A stretch of 64,000 nt of DNA from CAIWHR01 sp963713275 (GCA_963713275.1 CAVQLG010000006.1:1-64000); one strand, 5' to 3'; positions 13,950-23,238 are shown, counted from the stretch's first letter. The notes: generated from the sequence alone by a model not told the origin. Translations and numbers: made by a program.

Positions 13950-14475
13950 ATGATGCGCATCGTTGCCAACGAACGACTCGGCCGGCAGGCATTGGCTGCT
14001 CGCTGGAGAGAGTTGTTGGGGGATCCGAATGCTCCAGAGCGGTGCGAGCTGGACGAATTCGGGGAGCTACAGGTGAGCCCTCCGCCATCTTACAAACATC
14101 AGCGTATCGTCGCTGCGCTGATGCGCCAGATCGAGGCGACGCTCGGTGGGGAAGTCGGCAGCTATGCCCTCGCGTCCGCCGAGGGTGTGAGAATTCCGGA
14201 TCTCTGCTGGGCGCCGAGCTTCGACGAACTCGCTCGCGAAGGTGGAGCCGATCCCCTCACGAAGATGCCTCCGCTGTGCGTCGAAGTGCTGTCTCCCGGG
14301 AACAGGCGGAAGGACATCAGCGAGATGGTGGAGGCCTACCTGGCGGCTCGGCGTCCAAGAGGTGATCCTCGTCGAGACGGACGCGCGCATCCGTTACTTC
14401 ACGACGGCGGGAGAGCAGCCGGGCAGTGCATTTGGGCTCCGGCTCACTCTTCCTCCTGGCACGTATCCCCTTTAA
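13950..14475 (+). pseudogene. Uma2-family endonuclease with a +1 frameshift
   Basis: The first frame reads MMRIVANERLGRQALAARWREL, SPPPSYKHQRIVAALMRQIE, GVRIPDLCWAPSF and PLCVEVLSPGNRRKDISEMVEAYLA, the PD-(D/E)xK-like core of Uma2 (DUF820) proteins (D of PDL, E of CVEVLSP, K of RRKD). Near 14347 it shifts; the next frame carries LGVQEVILVETDARIRYFT and ends in GTYPL. The span is 526 bp, and removing one base gives 175 codons exactly. It is either a pseudogene or carries a sequencing insertion. Confidence 0.78.
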
Positions 14476-14689
14476 GGAGCAAAGCAGCGGGCCGGACACG
14501 TCAGGCCGGTCGCGATCCTGCCGCTCGGTGACCGTTGAGCGAAGCAGCTCTCCTGGCGTGGCCGGCGCTGCATGCCGCTCGCGACGATATCTTCGCAGGC
14601 TCTCACGCCGGGCACGTGTCCCAGCGTCGCAGCCTGCCTGCGCGCCGTAGCGCCGAGCCGGCTGGCAGCGCAGCCTCAGTACTACTGCC

Positions 14690-14840
14690 TCAGTACCGCC
14701 GATCGGCCCGGCACGCCTCGCCGGCACTTCCGGGGTCTTCGCTGATGACCCAGCGGGCGCAGTCGTAGACCTCGTTGGCGTCGGCGAGCGCGCGTTCGGC
14801 ATCGGCCGCCGAGTACTCCTCGGTGGGGATGAAGCGTGGC
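14690..14840 (-). pseudogene. Possible HEPN-domain protein, 3' remnant
   Basis: The region 14476-14842 has no intact gene. On the minus strand GPRFIPTEEYSAADAERALA then DANEVYDCARWVISED reads like the last helices of a HEPN-type protein, the usual partner of nucleotidyltransferases. It stops at element copy I. The remaining bases (14476-14690) show nothing recognisable. Confidence 0.35.
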
Positions 14841-14842
14841 CC

Positions 14843-15100
14843 GGGGTCAGGTCTTGACATGACACATCGATCGATCCTTCATGGCCGATGCGCCATTCAT
14901 CGATGCACAAGAGATCCCATGCCTTCTAGCGATACCTCTGAAGCGACACCCCTGTGGCGACACCTCTGCCCGGACAATCTCGACCGCAACACGGCACACC
15001 GGCAGGTAGCGGCATGCGAAACGCTGAATTCGAGTTGAAGATTCGCGCGTCCCCGTAGCCGCGAACGAGGACAAGATGTTGCATGTCAAGACCTGACCCC
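14843..15100. repeat. Inverted-terminal-repeat element, copy I (long form)
   Basis: Perfect ends GGGGTCAGGTCTTGACATG and CATGTCAAGACCTGACCCC, but 258 bp long, about twice the others. The interior contains GATACCTCTGAAGCGACACC and a similar GGCGACACCTC block, and no gene. Either a different member of the family or one with an insertion. Confidence 0.85.
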
Positions 15101-15125
15101 AGGTGACCCCACGTAGATCAGATCA

Positions 15126-15689
15126 TCAGTCGGCCCACAGCCCGGAGAGGTCGAAGGCGATGGCGGCAAACGGCGGCTGGGAGACGCTCGCCGCGCCCTC
15201 CAGCACGGTCAGCAGCAGCCAGTGTCCGTCCCCGCGGTTCTCGAACACTTCCAGCGTGCGCAGTTCGGGGTCGATCAGCCAGGCGTGGACGACGCCGTGC
15301 CGGGCATAGAGGGGCAACTTCTCCGCGCGGGCGACCCGCGCAGTCGAGGGGGAGAGAATCTCGCCGATCCAGTCGGGCGCGAGTTCGAACCACGCCGTTC
15401 CCGGCAGCTTCGGCATGCGCTCCCGCCGCCACCCTGCAAGGTCGGGCACGACGATGTCGGCATCGAGGTGCAGTTCCGGTTCATCGAGGATCCACCAGCC
15501 ACCGGGCCCATCCCTGCCTTCGTCGAAGGCGCTGCCAATCTTGAAGCCCAGCGACGAATAGGCGCGAGCGTGCTTCGGCGCCGGCCGCGGATGCGTGATC
15601 AGGCGCCCACCGATGATCTCCCCTACGACATGCTCCGGCAAATCGAAGAGGTCGTCGTAGGTCGCGGGTTTCGTTGCGGGCAGCGCCAT
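15126..15689 (-). CDS. Uma2-family endonuclease
   Basis: A 187-residue Uma2 (DUF820) protein of the PD-(D/E)xK nuclease superfamily. The core reads YDDLFDLPEHVVGEIIGGRLI, HLDADIVVPDLAGWRRERMP (the PD motif), WIGEILSPSTARVARAEKLPLYARHGV (E-x-K motif) and HAWLIDPELRTLEVF. These genes occur in multiple copies in many genomes, often near TA modules; no firm function is established. Intact, in contrast to the copy at 13950. Confidence 0.85.
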   Translation of the reverse strand: MALPATKPATYDDLFDLPEHVVGEIIGGRLITHPRPAPKHARAYSSLGFKIGSAFDEGRDGPGGWWILDEPELHLDADIVVPDLAGWRRERMPKLPGTAWFELAPDWIGEILSPSTARVARAEKLPLYARHGVVHAWLIDPELRTLEVFENRGDGHWLLLTVLEGAASVSQPPFAAIAFDLSGLWAD

Positions 15690-15895
15690 GCGCGTTCTCT
15701 TGATCGAGGCATCAGCGATTGACGATCGAGTCTAGCAGACAGCGCAGCCTGTAGAGAAAAAGCGGTTCCCCTCCCCTCTCCCCCTCCGGATGATCGCAAC
15801 GAACAGAGATGTTTGCGCCGTCCGCACTCCGCCGCACTCCGGACCGCGCCGGGGCGCTACGCCGGCGGTCATCACCGCACTCATCACCGCATTCG

Positions 15896-16053
15896 TCACG
15901 CCGCGACTTCGACCAACTCACTGGAGGACGAGGGTGGCGGGATCAGTTGCCCATCCTCCTTGAGGCCTTCGAGGTGCAACTCGATTGCTTCGTGAATGTC
16001 GGCAAGGACTTCTTCCCGCGTTTGGCCAACAGCGATGCATCCCGCGAACTCTA
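15896..16053 (-). pseudogene. HicB-like antitoxin, 3' remnant
   Basis: Minus-strand frame EFAGCIAVGQTREEVLADIHEAIELHLEGLKEDGQLIPP is the C-terminal two thirds of the HicB fold, ending SSSELVEVAA. The first strands are missing because the frame begins inside element copy J at 16054. The upstream hicA is absent. Confidence 0.65.
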
Positions 16054-16170
16054 GGGTCAGGTCTTGACATGACACATTGGGTGGCGCGCTACCGCCCGCC
16101 AGGTGTCCGCGCGCGTGCTCCGGAACCCGTCCCCAGCGGCCAAGAATGTTGCATGTCAAGACCTGACCCC
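16054..16170. repeat. Inverted-terminal-repeat element, copy J
   Basis: GGGTCAGGTCTTGACATGACACATT at the left and AATGTTGCATGTCAAGACCTGACCCC at the right; 117 bp. The interior CTACCGCCCGCCAGGTGTCC is close to that of copy F. It ends 3 bp before the stop codon of the patatin gene and is the last copy in the window. Confidence 0.9.
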
Positions 16171-16172
16171 GC

Positions 16173-17933
16173 CTACGCGACGCCCGCGCGGGCCCGCTGC
16201 GGGACCACCAGGCGCAGGTTCGCGCCGCGCGTGCGCGCCGGCACGCGCAGGTCGATCTTGCCGTCAGGGAAGAAGTCTGCGAAGGTCGTCTTCGAATGGT
16301 GGCGCAGCCGCGCCGCAACCTCGTCTGCCCGGGCGGTGTCGAACGCGATGCCGTGCACCCCCAGGTCGCCTCCCATCCGGTAGCCGAGTGCGTGAATGCG
16401 CTTGAGCGTGCTGAGGTACGCCCCGCGCCAGATTTCCAGGTACGGGCGGTGGTCCATCGGGTTTACCGACATTACCTGGCGCAGGCGATTGGCGGGCAGG
16501 AACGTGTACAGGCTCACCTCGGGGTGCCGCCGTAGCACCCAGTTCCGCGTGGTCTCGTACCGCGTAAAGGAAACCGTGCGGATATCCTGGTCGGCGTTCC
16601 AGAACACCCCGCGCGCGCGCGCGGCGCCCGCCTGCTTCGAGACGAACGGCACCAGTGGGTCCAGCGCGATGATGAGGTCACACCCCAGCTCGATCGCCTC
16701 GACGAAGTTCGACGTCCGCGTGACCGCCCCGTCCTCGAAGTAACGGCCGTCGATCAGCGTTGGCGTGAACACCGGGTTGATGCTCATCGACGCCTGGATT
16801 GCGCGGCTGACGGGCACGTGCTCGAACGGCGGCTTGCCGAACAGCACGTGCTCCTTGAGGTCGTGATCGGTCGCGCCGATGAAGAGCCGACGCCCGAGCC
16901 GACGGAAGTCGTTGCTGCACCCCTTCCGGAGGAACGCCGAGCGGAGCAGCGCTTCGAACCCGGCGGCGTTGAACGGCGCGTGAAACAGGTCGGCGTACTC
17001 GAAGACCAGCGACTCGAAACTGAAGGGCAGCCTCCCCCGCATCAGCTCCATCAGCGCATGGCGGACGATCCTCGCGAGCTGACGGACGGGGGCGGTGAGC
17101 CCCTGGAAGTCGAGATGGGAGGCGTCGAGCAGGTTCATGTCTAACGGCGGAATGCGGCCCTGCCGTTCGCCAGCGATCGCGCCCATGAACTCGCCGATGG
17201 TGTAGCCGTTGGCCAGCATGCCGCTGATGACCCCGCCGGCGCTGATGCCGAAGTACATGTCGAACTCGTTGAGCGTGCCGGGCGAACAGCAGTCCTCCAA
17301 GCACTTCAGGGCGCCCATCTCGAAGTACAGGCCCGTGATGCCGCCGCCTGACGCGCAGAGGGCCACGTCGCCCACCCGGCGGTGCAGGGTCATCGCGGCG
17401 ATCTCGCGCAGCACGCCCGCCGCCATCTCGGGCTTCGACGGCAGGCGTTTGCACGGCATGTGGACCGGGCATTCGGACTCGTCCCGGAGCACACGTCCAA
17501 CGCCGCGCGCGCCGAGCGTGACGATGCGTTCGTCGATGTCCTTGGAGTTGGAGCCGGACACGAGGGCGAGGATCCGGTGGAAGCCGTATCGCCGCTCGAC
17601 GTCCGGCTCATTGTCCATCAGGTCGAGCAGGCGAAGGCCCCGGTCGAAGTCGTCGCGGTGCCGCGGGCCGGGCGCTCCGGGGGTCTCTCGCAGGTCCAGC
17701 AGGACCAGGTTGAAGAACCCCTGGTGCAGCGCGTTCAGCGCCGTCCCGGGTTCGTGCTTGACGACGAAGCTGAACCGGGCGCCGTCGTACACGGCCTCGA
17801 ACCCGTTCTCGGCCAGCGGGATGCACCCCGTCGCTTTGCCGAGAGCGTCGAAAAACTCGCTCGCGCGGTCCTTGCGGCGGGTGTAATAGAGCACCCGTTT
17901 ATGAGTCTGCGTCCGTGAACCGTCAGGGGACAT
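16173..17933 (-). CDS. Patatin-like phospholipase with an N-terminal receiver-like domain
   Basis: A 586-residue protein. Residues about 200-420 are a patatin domain: ASGGGITGLYFEMGALK gives the oxyanion loop, FGISAGGVISG is the GxSxG nucleophile and YFEDGAVTRTSNFVEAI is the DGA catalytic-Asp motif; patatins are Ser-Asp lipid hydrolases. Residues about 12-170 (RVLYYTRRKDRASEFFDAL, FFNLVLLDLRETP, FHRILALVSGSNSKDIDERI, LGARGVGRVLRD) have the alternating strand-helix layout of a response-regulator receiver, with LLDLR at the phospho-acceptor position. The start at 17933 (MSPDGSRTQT) is preferred; an upstream start adds 25 low-complexity residues. No signal peptide. Substrate unknown. Confidence 0.82.
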   Translation of the reverse strand: MSPDGSRTQTHKRVLYYTRRKDRASEFFDALGKATGCIPLAENGFEAVYDGARFSFVVKHEPGTALNALHQGFFNLVLLDLRETPGAPGPRHRDDFDRGLRLLDLMDNEPDVERRYGFHRILALVSGSNSKDIDERIVTLGARGVGRVLRDESECPVHMPCKRLPSKPEMAAGVLREIAAMTLHRRVGDVALCASGGGITGLYFEMGALKCLEDCCSPGTLNEFDMYFGISAGGVISGMLANGYTIGEFMGAIAGERQGRIPPLDMNLLDASHLDFQGLTAPVRQLARIVRHALMELMRGRLPFSFESLVFEYADLFHAPFNAAGFEALLRSAFLRKGCSNDFRRLGRRLFIGATDHDLKEHVLFGKPPFEHVPVSRAIQASMSINPVFTPTLIDGRYFEDGAVTRTSNFVEAIELGCDLIIALDPLVPFVSKQAGAARARGVFWNADQDIRTVSFTRYETTRNWVLRRHPEVSLYTFLPANRLRQVMSVNPMDHRPYLEIWRGAYLSTLKRIHALGYRMGGDLGVHGIAFDTARADEVAARLRHHSKTTFADFFPDGKIDLRVPARTRGANLRLVVPQRARAGVA

Positions 17934-18103
17934 CGGCGGAGTCCTTAGAGGATGCCGAGGCGGCGCGCCGTCCGGGCCGACCCGGCGGCAGCGCGTGCCT
18001 ACCCTCACTTTATCAGGATGCCCGGATGGCCGCCACCGCTAGAGTCCAATAGTCCAATAAGGCGAGAAAGCGGGTCTCGGCATTGCCGCGCCATCGTGCG
18101 TCC

Positions 18104-19600
18104 ATGGCGTTTCGCCTGTCCGATCTCGTCGAGGCTGGAGAAGGGATCGGCGCCGGTCCCGCGGAACACCAGGACGTGGGGATTGGAGAAGCGCAACCGG
18201 TCCGCTGCCTGACGCGCGGCCTGTGGCTCCGGGAGCGTGGCGATGTGCGTTTTGCCGCGGTTCTCGATGTGCGCGAAGGCGGTCGCGCCGTTCGCGCGCG
18301 CCTGGAGATCGCCATTGGCCCGGGTGAGATCCCGGCTCGGGTCGCCGCGCAGATCGTCAATCAGCTGCGGACACGGGCCGAAAGCGGTGCGTGCCGGCGC
18401 GGGAAGATCCTCGTGCTCGAAGGGGCACACGACGATCTTGATGTCTCGCCCGCCGGGCTGCGCGTGGAGCAGGCCGCTGCGGTGCGCCGTGCGGACATCG
18501 TGCTGCCGGAGGAGACGCTGGCGCTGATCGAGCGCAACACGCTGGGCTTCGCGCAGCGCGCGGAGCAGCTCGCCCGGCTCGGCGTGTCGGCGAGAGAAGG
18601 GGTGCTTCTCTACGGGCCGCCGGGCACCGGAGAGACCCTCGTCGTGCGCTGGCTTGCCGGAGCACTGGTTGGCCATACCAAGCTGATCGTGACGGCGGGT
18701 CACTACGCGTTGCTGGCGGAAACGATCGAGATCGCTCGGGCCTTGCAGGCCGCGCTCATAGTGCTCGAGGACGTCGACCTCGTTGGCGAACATCGCGATG
18801 GCCCGTGGGCCGGTGGCGGGAGCACGCTCAACCTGCTGCGCAACGAGATGGACGGCCTCGCCCCCGAAGCGCGCATGCTGTTCGTGCTGGCGACCATCCG
18901 GCCCGAGGTGCTCGAGCCGGCGCTCGCTGCACGTCCAGGCCGCGTGGATCCAGTCATCGACGTTGGCCTTCCGGGTGCAACGAAGCGCCGGCTGCTCGTC
19001 AATCGCTACGCGGGCGGGCTGCGATTTACCGAGGGCCTCGCCGCGGCAACGGCCGCGAGGATCGGACCGCCAAGTCCGGCATTCATCAAGGAGCTGATCC
19101 GTCGCGCCGTACACGCCATGCTGGAGCCCGGCGGCGACGAGGCGCTGGAGGCGCGCGAGTCGCCACCCACCGGGCATCGACGGGAGCCGATACTCGCCAT
19201 CGACCGGTGCCAGGATAGCGCCGCGAACCTCTCGCCGCTCGATGCTGGCGTGCAGCTTGGGGTACTCGTACCGAAGCTTCGCGCGCTCGGCCTCGAGGAA
19301 GGCCATGCGATCGTTCGCTGTCACTGCGATGGGGAAGGCCGTGGGAGTGCCTTTCTTGCTCCTTGCAAAGGGCGGTGCGGGATCATGTGCCGGCGCCTGG
19401 TGGCACCGACCACATCGAAGCGCCGAAGGAGCAGCGCGCGACGCCTGATCCGGCCAAGCCGGACCAGCCCAGGGTCGGGTGCGGCCAGGTCCGCCACTGA
19501 AGCAAGGTCGGGTCCAGCCGACTGCCGCCCAACGAAATCGATGCGTCCATCGCGTTGTGCGCCGGGAAACTCGGCAATCCTTTCGCCGGACAGGCCGTAA
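18104..19600 (+). pseudogene. Degenerate AAA-family ATPase
   Basis: About 18380-19130 encodes an AAA ATPase core: RRADIVLPEETLALIERNTLGF, LLYGPPGTGETLVVRWLAGAL, ALIVLEDVDLV (Walker B), NLLRNEMDGL, and RPGRVDPVIDVGLPG (arginine-finger region). The Walker A lysine is replaced by glutamate (GPPGTGET, near 18632), which should abolish ATP binding. After about 19150 the frame stays open but no longer resembles the family; the opposite strand there (about 19330-19178) reads MAFLEAERAKLRYEYPKL and ERREVRGAIL, a protein-like fragment I cannot name. Bases 19600-19818 show nothing further. Probably a decayed gene. Confidence 0.6.
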
Positions 19601-19818
19601 ATGCTCGGCGAACCGGTAGGCCTGAACCCGTGGGCCGACGCCGCCACGCGAACAGCCGCAGCGGGTCGACCGCCGGCGCACCGGGTCCGAATCAGCCTGC
19701 CGAGTACCGGACACCGGCAACGGCGAGCCCTCGAGACCGGTGACGCGTTCGCGGAAGCATGGCCGTCCTCTGGTTGATCTCGCGATCCGGTCGGCTCACG
19801 ATAACGCAAATCGTAAAT

Positions 19819-20055
19819 ATGGAGTTCAAAATGTCCGGGCCGACCACCATGTCCATCAAGGGCCAGGTCACGATTCCGCGTGACGCGCGCGAGCGCCTGG
19901 GCTTGCAGGCCGGCGACAAGATTGCCTGGTCGCTGCTGAGCAATGGCACTGTCGTCGTGCGGCCGAAGACGCGACGCCTGGTCGACCTCGTCGGCATGCT
20001 GACGCGGCCGGGCCAGCCGGGCGTCACCGTCGACGAGATGCGTCTGCCGGAATGA
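19819..20055 (+). CDS. AbrB/MazE-type antitoxin
   Basis: A 78-residue protein with the swapped-hairpin AbrB domain: TTMSIKGQVTIPRDARERLGLQAGDKIAWSLLSNGTVVVRP. The C-terminal tail (RRLVDLVGMLTRPGQPGVTVDEM) is the toxin-binding part usual for VapB-type partners of PIN toxins. It overlaps the PIN gene by 4 bp (ATGA). Starts at 19819 or 19831 are both possible. Confidence 0.85.
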   Translation: MEFKMSGPTTMSIKGQVTIPRDARERLGLQAGDKIAWSLLSNGTVVVRPKTRRLVDLVGMLTRPGQPGVTVDEMRLPE

Positions 20056-20462
20056 GTGCGGCCATCGACACCAACGTGCTGGTGCGCGTGCTCGTGCAGG
20101 ACCCGACGGCTGCGGCTCAGTGCGCGGCGGCCAAACGTGTGGTCGCCGAGGCCTCCGCCAGCGGCGAGCCGCTCTTCATCACGCTGTGCGCGCTGCTGGA
20201 AACCGCATGGGTCCTTCGCAGCCGCTACAAGGTCGACCGGGCGTCGATGACGGCAGCCGTCATCGCGATGCTCGAGACGCCAGGCATCGAGCTCGAACAC
20301 GAGCCGACGCTCGAAGAGGCCCTGTACCTCTTTGCGCAGCACACATCCGCCGACTTCGCGGATTGCTTGCTCGTGGCGCGTGCGACGCACCTCGCCCGCG
20401 ACCGCTTCTTGACCTTTGACGCCGGCGCCGCGAAGCTGCCGCGTGCGGAGTTGGTGCAATGA
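20052..20462 (+). CDS. vapC: VapC-like PIN-domain toxin
   Basis: A 136-residue PIN ribonuclease: MSAAIDTNVLVRVLVQDP carries the first Asp, LCALLETAWVLRS the conserved Glu, and TSADFADCLLVARA and FLTFDAGAAKLP the last acidic residues. Length and motifs are normal. Coupled to the AbrB-type antitoxin gene. Confidence 0.9.
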   Translation: MSAAIDTNVLVRVLVQDPTAAAQCAAAKRVVAEASASGEPLFITLCALLETAWVLRSRYKVDRASMTAAVIAMLETPGIELEHEPTLEEALYLFAQHTSADFADCLLVARATHLARDRFLTFDAGAAKLPRAELVQ

Positions 20463-21541
20463 TGTCGCACGGGACCCCACCGCGACGGCTTTGGCACAGG
20501 AGGCAGGCTGATCTGCTCCCGAATGACCGGTTATCCGCGGTGAATTCGCTCAGACCACCGGCCGGTTCGGGTCGAGCGCTGCCGGTGGCCTGGAAGACCT
20601 GAACGGCGGCTTGCACACCGATCCGACCGTTGGCACTGGATCTGGGGGCACCTCACGGTCTGGCTGGCCGCTCCAGCCTTTGAGCAGTCACTGAGCGTTC
20701 GTGATCTGCTGGCGGCAGCCGACCCTTACCCGCCCGTCGCAGTTTCGGAGTCGAATGGTCAGTGCACATTGCAAGCGGCCATTCGCTGTGTTCGGCGACG
20801 GAAACGCAAAATCAGTGCACGCGATCATCGCCGGATAGACGCCGGCCATGCAGGAAGACCGCTGTCGCGTGGCCGCATTCCGCCATCGGGACGACCCGCT
20901 ATCGAGCTGGTCGCGGCTGTGCTGCCGCATCTTCGGCTGCCACCAGCACGATCGAGAGCCCTTGGCTGAACTGCGAGGCGTGGTGCGCCACTCCGACCTC
21001 ACGGCCGGCCGAGTGCGGCAAGCGCAGCCGGGGGGCGCAGGTCGTCGCCGCACCCTGCAGCATGCCGACGGCGGCGTGCCTCAACGCGCGGCGCCGAAGC
21101 GCTTCACGCTGTCGCAGTGCCGCCGGCCTCTGTTCGCCTGCCGCGGCGCCATGGACACGGGCGCGGATGGTGACCAGGAACAGCGCCACGAACGGCACCG
21201 CGGCCAGGACCACGACGAGGCCGAGGCGATCAAAGCTGGCGAAGACCAGGCCGGCGTTCGCGGCATTCGCCAGATTGGCGAGACCGATCCAGCTGTTCGC
21301 GCCGAGGAGCTTCCGTACCGCGACCGGCTGGCCGTTCTTGAGCGCGAGCAGCGAGGTCATCAACAGCGTCGTGCAGAGGCGAAGCACGCAAGCGCAAACT
21401 GCAAGAGCCCGACGAACAGCCCGGCGTGGCTGGACAGGCCTTCGTTACGCGCGGCGGTCGTGGCCAGGGCGTACGCCGTCCCGCAGCCATACATCGCCAG
21501 TGCAGCCATCGTCGGACTGCCGAGGCGGCGGGCGCGACGCG
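20463..21541. other. Gene-poor stretch with a membrane-protein remnant
   Basis: No intact gene. On the minus strand about 21540-21120 reads in two frames as hydrophobic segments (MAALAMYGCGTAYALATTAA; LLMTSLLALKNGQPVAVRKL; LVVVLAAVPFVALFLVTI), like the N-terminal membrane domain of a sensor protein, broken by a frameshift near 21365. The rest (20463-21100) has scattered short frames without recognisable sequence. Confidence 0.4.
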
Positions 21542-21708
21542 AAGATGGTGCCGCGTTTCGCCCATCTCGCGCCGGGGCATCTCGCGCCGTACGCAGGCAA
21601 CAGCGGCCTCGCCAAACCGCCAGCTGTAGCAATCGAACGGGCACAAAACCGGGCGTGCGACGTCCGGATCGCGGCGGATGAAGAGGACGGAATCCTCTTA
21701 CGAATGAA
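21542..21708 (+). pseudogene. Integrase 3' remnant, left copy
   Basis: Reads MVPRFAHLAPGHLAPYAG then a tail, nearly identical to the end of the integrase at 26335-27266. Only the last 55 or so codons are present. The catalytic position of the RYxHL motif is Phe here, as in the right copy. It is followed directly by the tRNA-His fragment. Confidence 0.7.
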
Positions 21709-21755
21709 TGGGGTGGCTGATGGGACTCGAACCCACGACAACCGGAATCACAATC
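21709..21755 (-). other. Attachment-site copy: 3' part of tRNA-His
   Basis: 47 bp identical to the 3' end of the tRNA-His gene at 27274-27320, from the encoded CCA to the anticodon. After CACAATC the match stops. Together with the intact tRNA this marks an att pair left by tyrosine-recombinase integration. Confidence 0.85.
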
Positions 21756-21927
21756 GAAAAATGCGGGTGGTGGCGTTCCGTAAGCGCCTGAATCAAAAGA
21801 AAGCCGGTTAATGCCAATTCGTCAAAAACCGGCACAAACGGGCACAAAACCGGACACACAGATTTGAGCACCGGATGAATCGTGGCACGGTGACCGCGAT
21901 TGACCCGTCTCCTGACACCAAGCCCGC

Positions 21928-22125
21928 CTACCCCTCGGTCTCAACAGTCACCTTGCGTGGTTCCTCGACTCGCCTGGACGCGTCGAGCACTTCGACCGAC
22001 ACAATGTTGCCCGCGGCATCGTAGTCGAGGATCACTCCCGGCTTGTCCTCATCGCTTTCGGCAACAGGAACATCGCGGAACACCACGGTCAACGTGTCGG
22101 TCTTCGCGTCGTAATTCACCTTCAT
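21928..22125 (-). CDS. DUF2283 family protein (putative antitoxin)
   Basis: A 65-residue protein, MKVNYDAKTDTLTVVFRDVPVAESDEDKPGVILDYDAAGNIVSVEVLDAS, the compact all-beta DUF2283 fold. It is the usual partner of DUF4258 toxins, here overlapping the end of such a gene. Antitoxin role inferred. Intact. Confidence 0.8.
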   Translation of the reverse strand: MKVNYDAKTDTLTVVFRDVPVAESDEDKPGVILDYDAAGNIVSVEVLDASRRVEEPRKVTVETEG

Positions 22126-22393
22126 GCCTTGCTCCAGTACTTTTCGATCTTGATTGTCCGGTAGACCGTAACCACTATCTCGGCACTTGGGCCCGCGTCC
22201 ACCACGACCCGTACAAGACCCGTACAAGATACAGCGTCCCGCCGCTCGGCATTGCGACGCGTGACTGCCGAAGTTCGCGCCCCAGCCGAACGACGAGCCG
22301 CTGCTCCGGCTCGCGAGCCACAGCGAGGACGATTTCCTCGCTGAGCCCTCGGCGCGCTGCCTGCTCCTGGACATGCTTCGAAAGGGCAATCAT
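22122..22393 (-). pseudogene. DUF4258 protein broken by an 11-bp duplication
   Basis: The first frame, MIALSKHVQEQAARRGLSEE then VAREPEQRLVVRLGRELR and SRVAMPSGGTLYLVRV, is the start of a DUF4258 toxin-like protein. The 11-bp unit ACCCGTACAAG occurs twice in tandem (22207-22217 and 22218-22228, plus strand); removing one copy joins TLYLVR to VVVDAGPSAEIVVTVYRTIK and the stop at 22122, giving an intact protein overlapping DUF2283 by 4 bp. Confidence 0.82.
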
Positions 22394-22955
22394 CTAACTC
22401 TCGCCGAGCGAAGCGCCATTCCAACGCTGTATCGAGGCACAGGTTGCGATCACAGGTACGCAGCAGGCTGGTGTTGACGATTGGCACTGTACCTGAGGCA
22501 ACGCAAATGGTGCGAAAAACTCGGCATCATTCAAAGGCATTGTTGGCTGTTGCGGGACAACGCGGGTCTGCAACTTGACCGGGAAACAACGCCTCCGGAC
22601 CGTCGATGCCGCGTATGGCATGGATCGCCAATCCGGCCTGGACTGGGAACCGATGGGTTGAGACCGTGGCTCTGGCTCACCAAGCGTAGCTCGACCTTCA
22701 TCTCCCTCCGACATTCGCAATGCCGTAAGCCCTCGCTGCTCAATCTCCGGGCGTCCGGTTTCGGGACGCTCGATCGGGCAGCGCTCGTCGGCGGCAGTCG
22801 ACCCTTCTCGGTCCTGCGCCCGACGAATCGGATGTCCGTTACGCTGCAGCACCGGCCGTTCGGTCGCGGCTCCGCAATGGGCACGTTCGGCCAGGAGCGG
22901 CCGGTCGAGGTGGCCACTCAATTCCAATAGGTAACGGGTACTCTGATCCCGCCGA
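22394..22955. other. Stretch without recognisable genes
   Basis: About 560 bp. Short open frames exist on both strands but are rich in Arg, Ser and Cys and lack start signals. Nothing supportable is seen. Confidence 0.5.
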
Positions 22956-23214
22956 GTGTCCGGTTTTCGGCGAGCAGACTCACACCGACACTGACTCGAC
23001 TCGGCCACAACCAGCCGAACGAGGTGGCGTCCGAATTCGAGTCGCCGGACTCCGCTCAGTGTCCGGTTCCCGGCGAGCAATTCGATCCTTACTTCGACCG
23101 AGTTCGGCGACAACCAGCCGATCGAGGTGCCGTCCGAATTCCAGTCGCCGGACTCCGTTCAGTGTCCGGTTTCCGGCGAGCAATTTGATCCTTAATTCGA
23201 CCGAGTTCGGCCAC
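22956..23214. repeat. Tandem 103-bp repeat, about 2.5 copies
   Basis: GTGTCCGGTT followed by CGGCGAGCA recurs at 22956, 23059 and 23162, each time followed by a similar GACTCGAnTCGG / GACCGAGTTCGG block and CGAGGTG. The period is 103 bp and the copies are about 80-90 percent alike. It precedes the HTH gene's 3' end. No gene spans it. Confidence 0.85.
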
Positions 23215-23238
23215 GTCCGCAAGGGCGCAGCTACACAA

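Noticed and set aside
19690..20480. Minus-strand frame opposite the AbrB/VapC pair
   Set aside because: Shadow of two well-supported plus-strand genes.
22531..22917. A 128-codon minus-strand frame
   Set aside because: Arg/Ser/Cys-rich, no start signal, no known motif; looks like non-coding GC-rich sequence.
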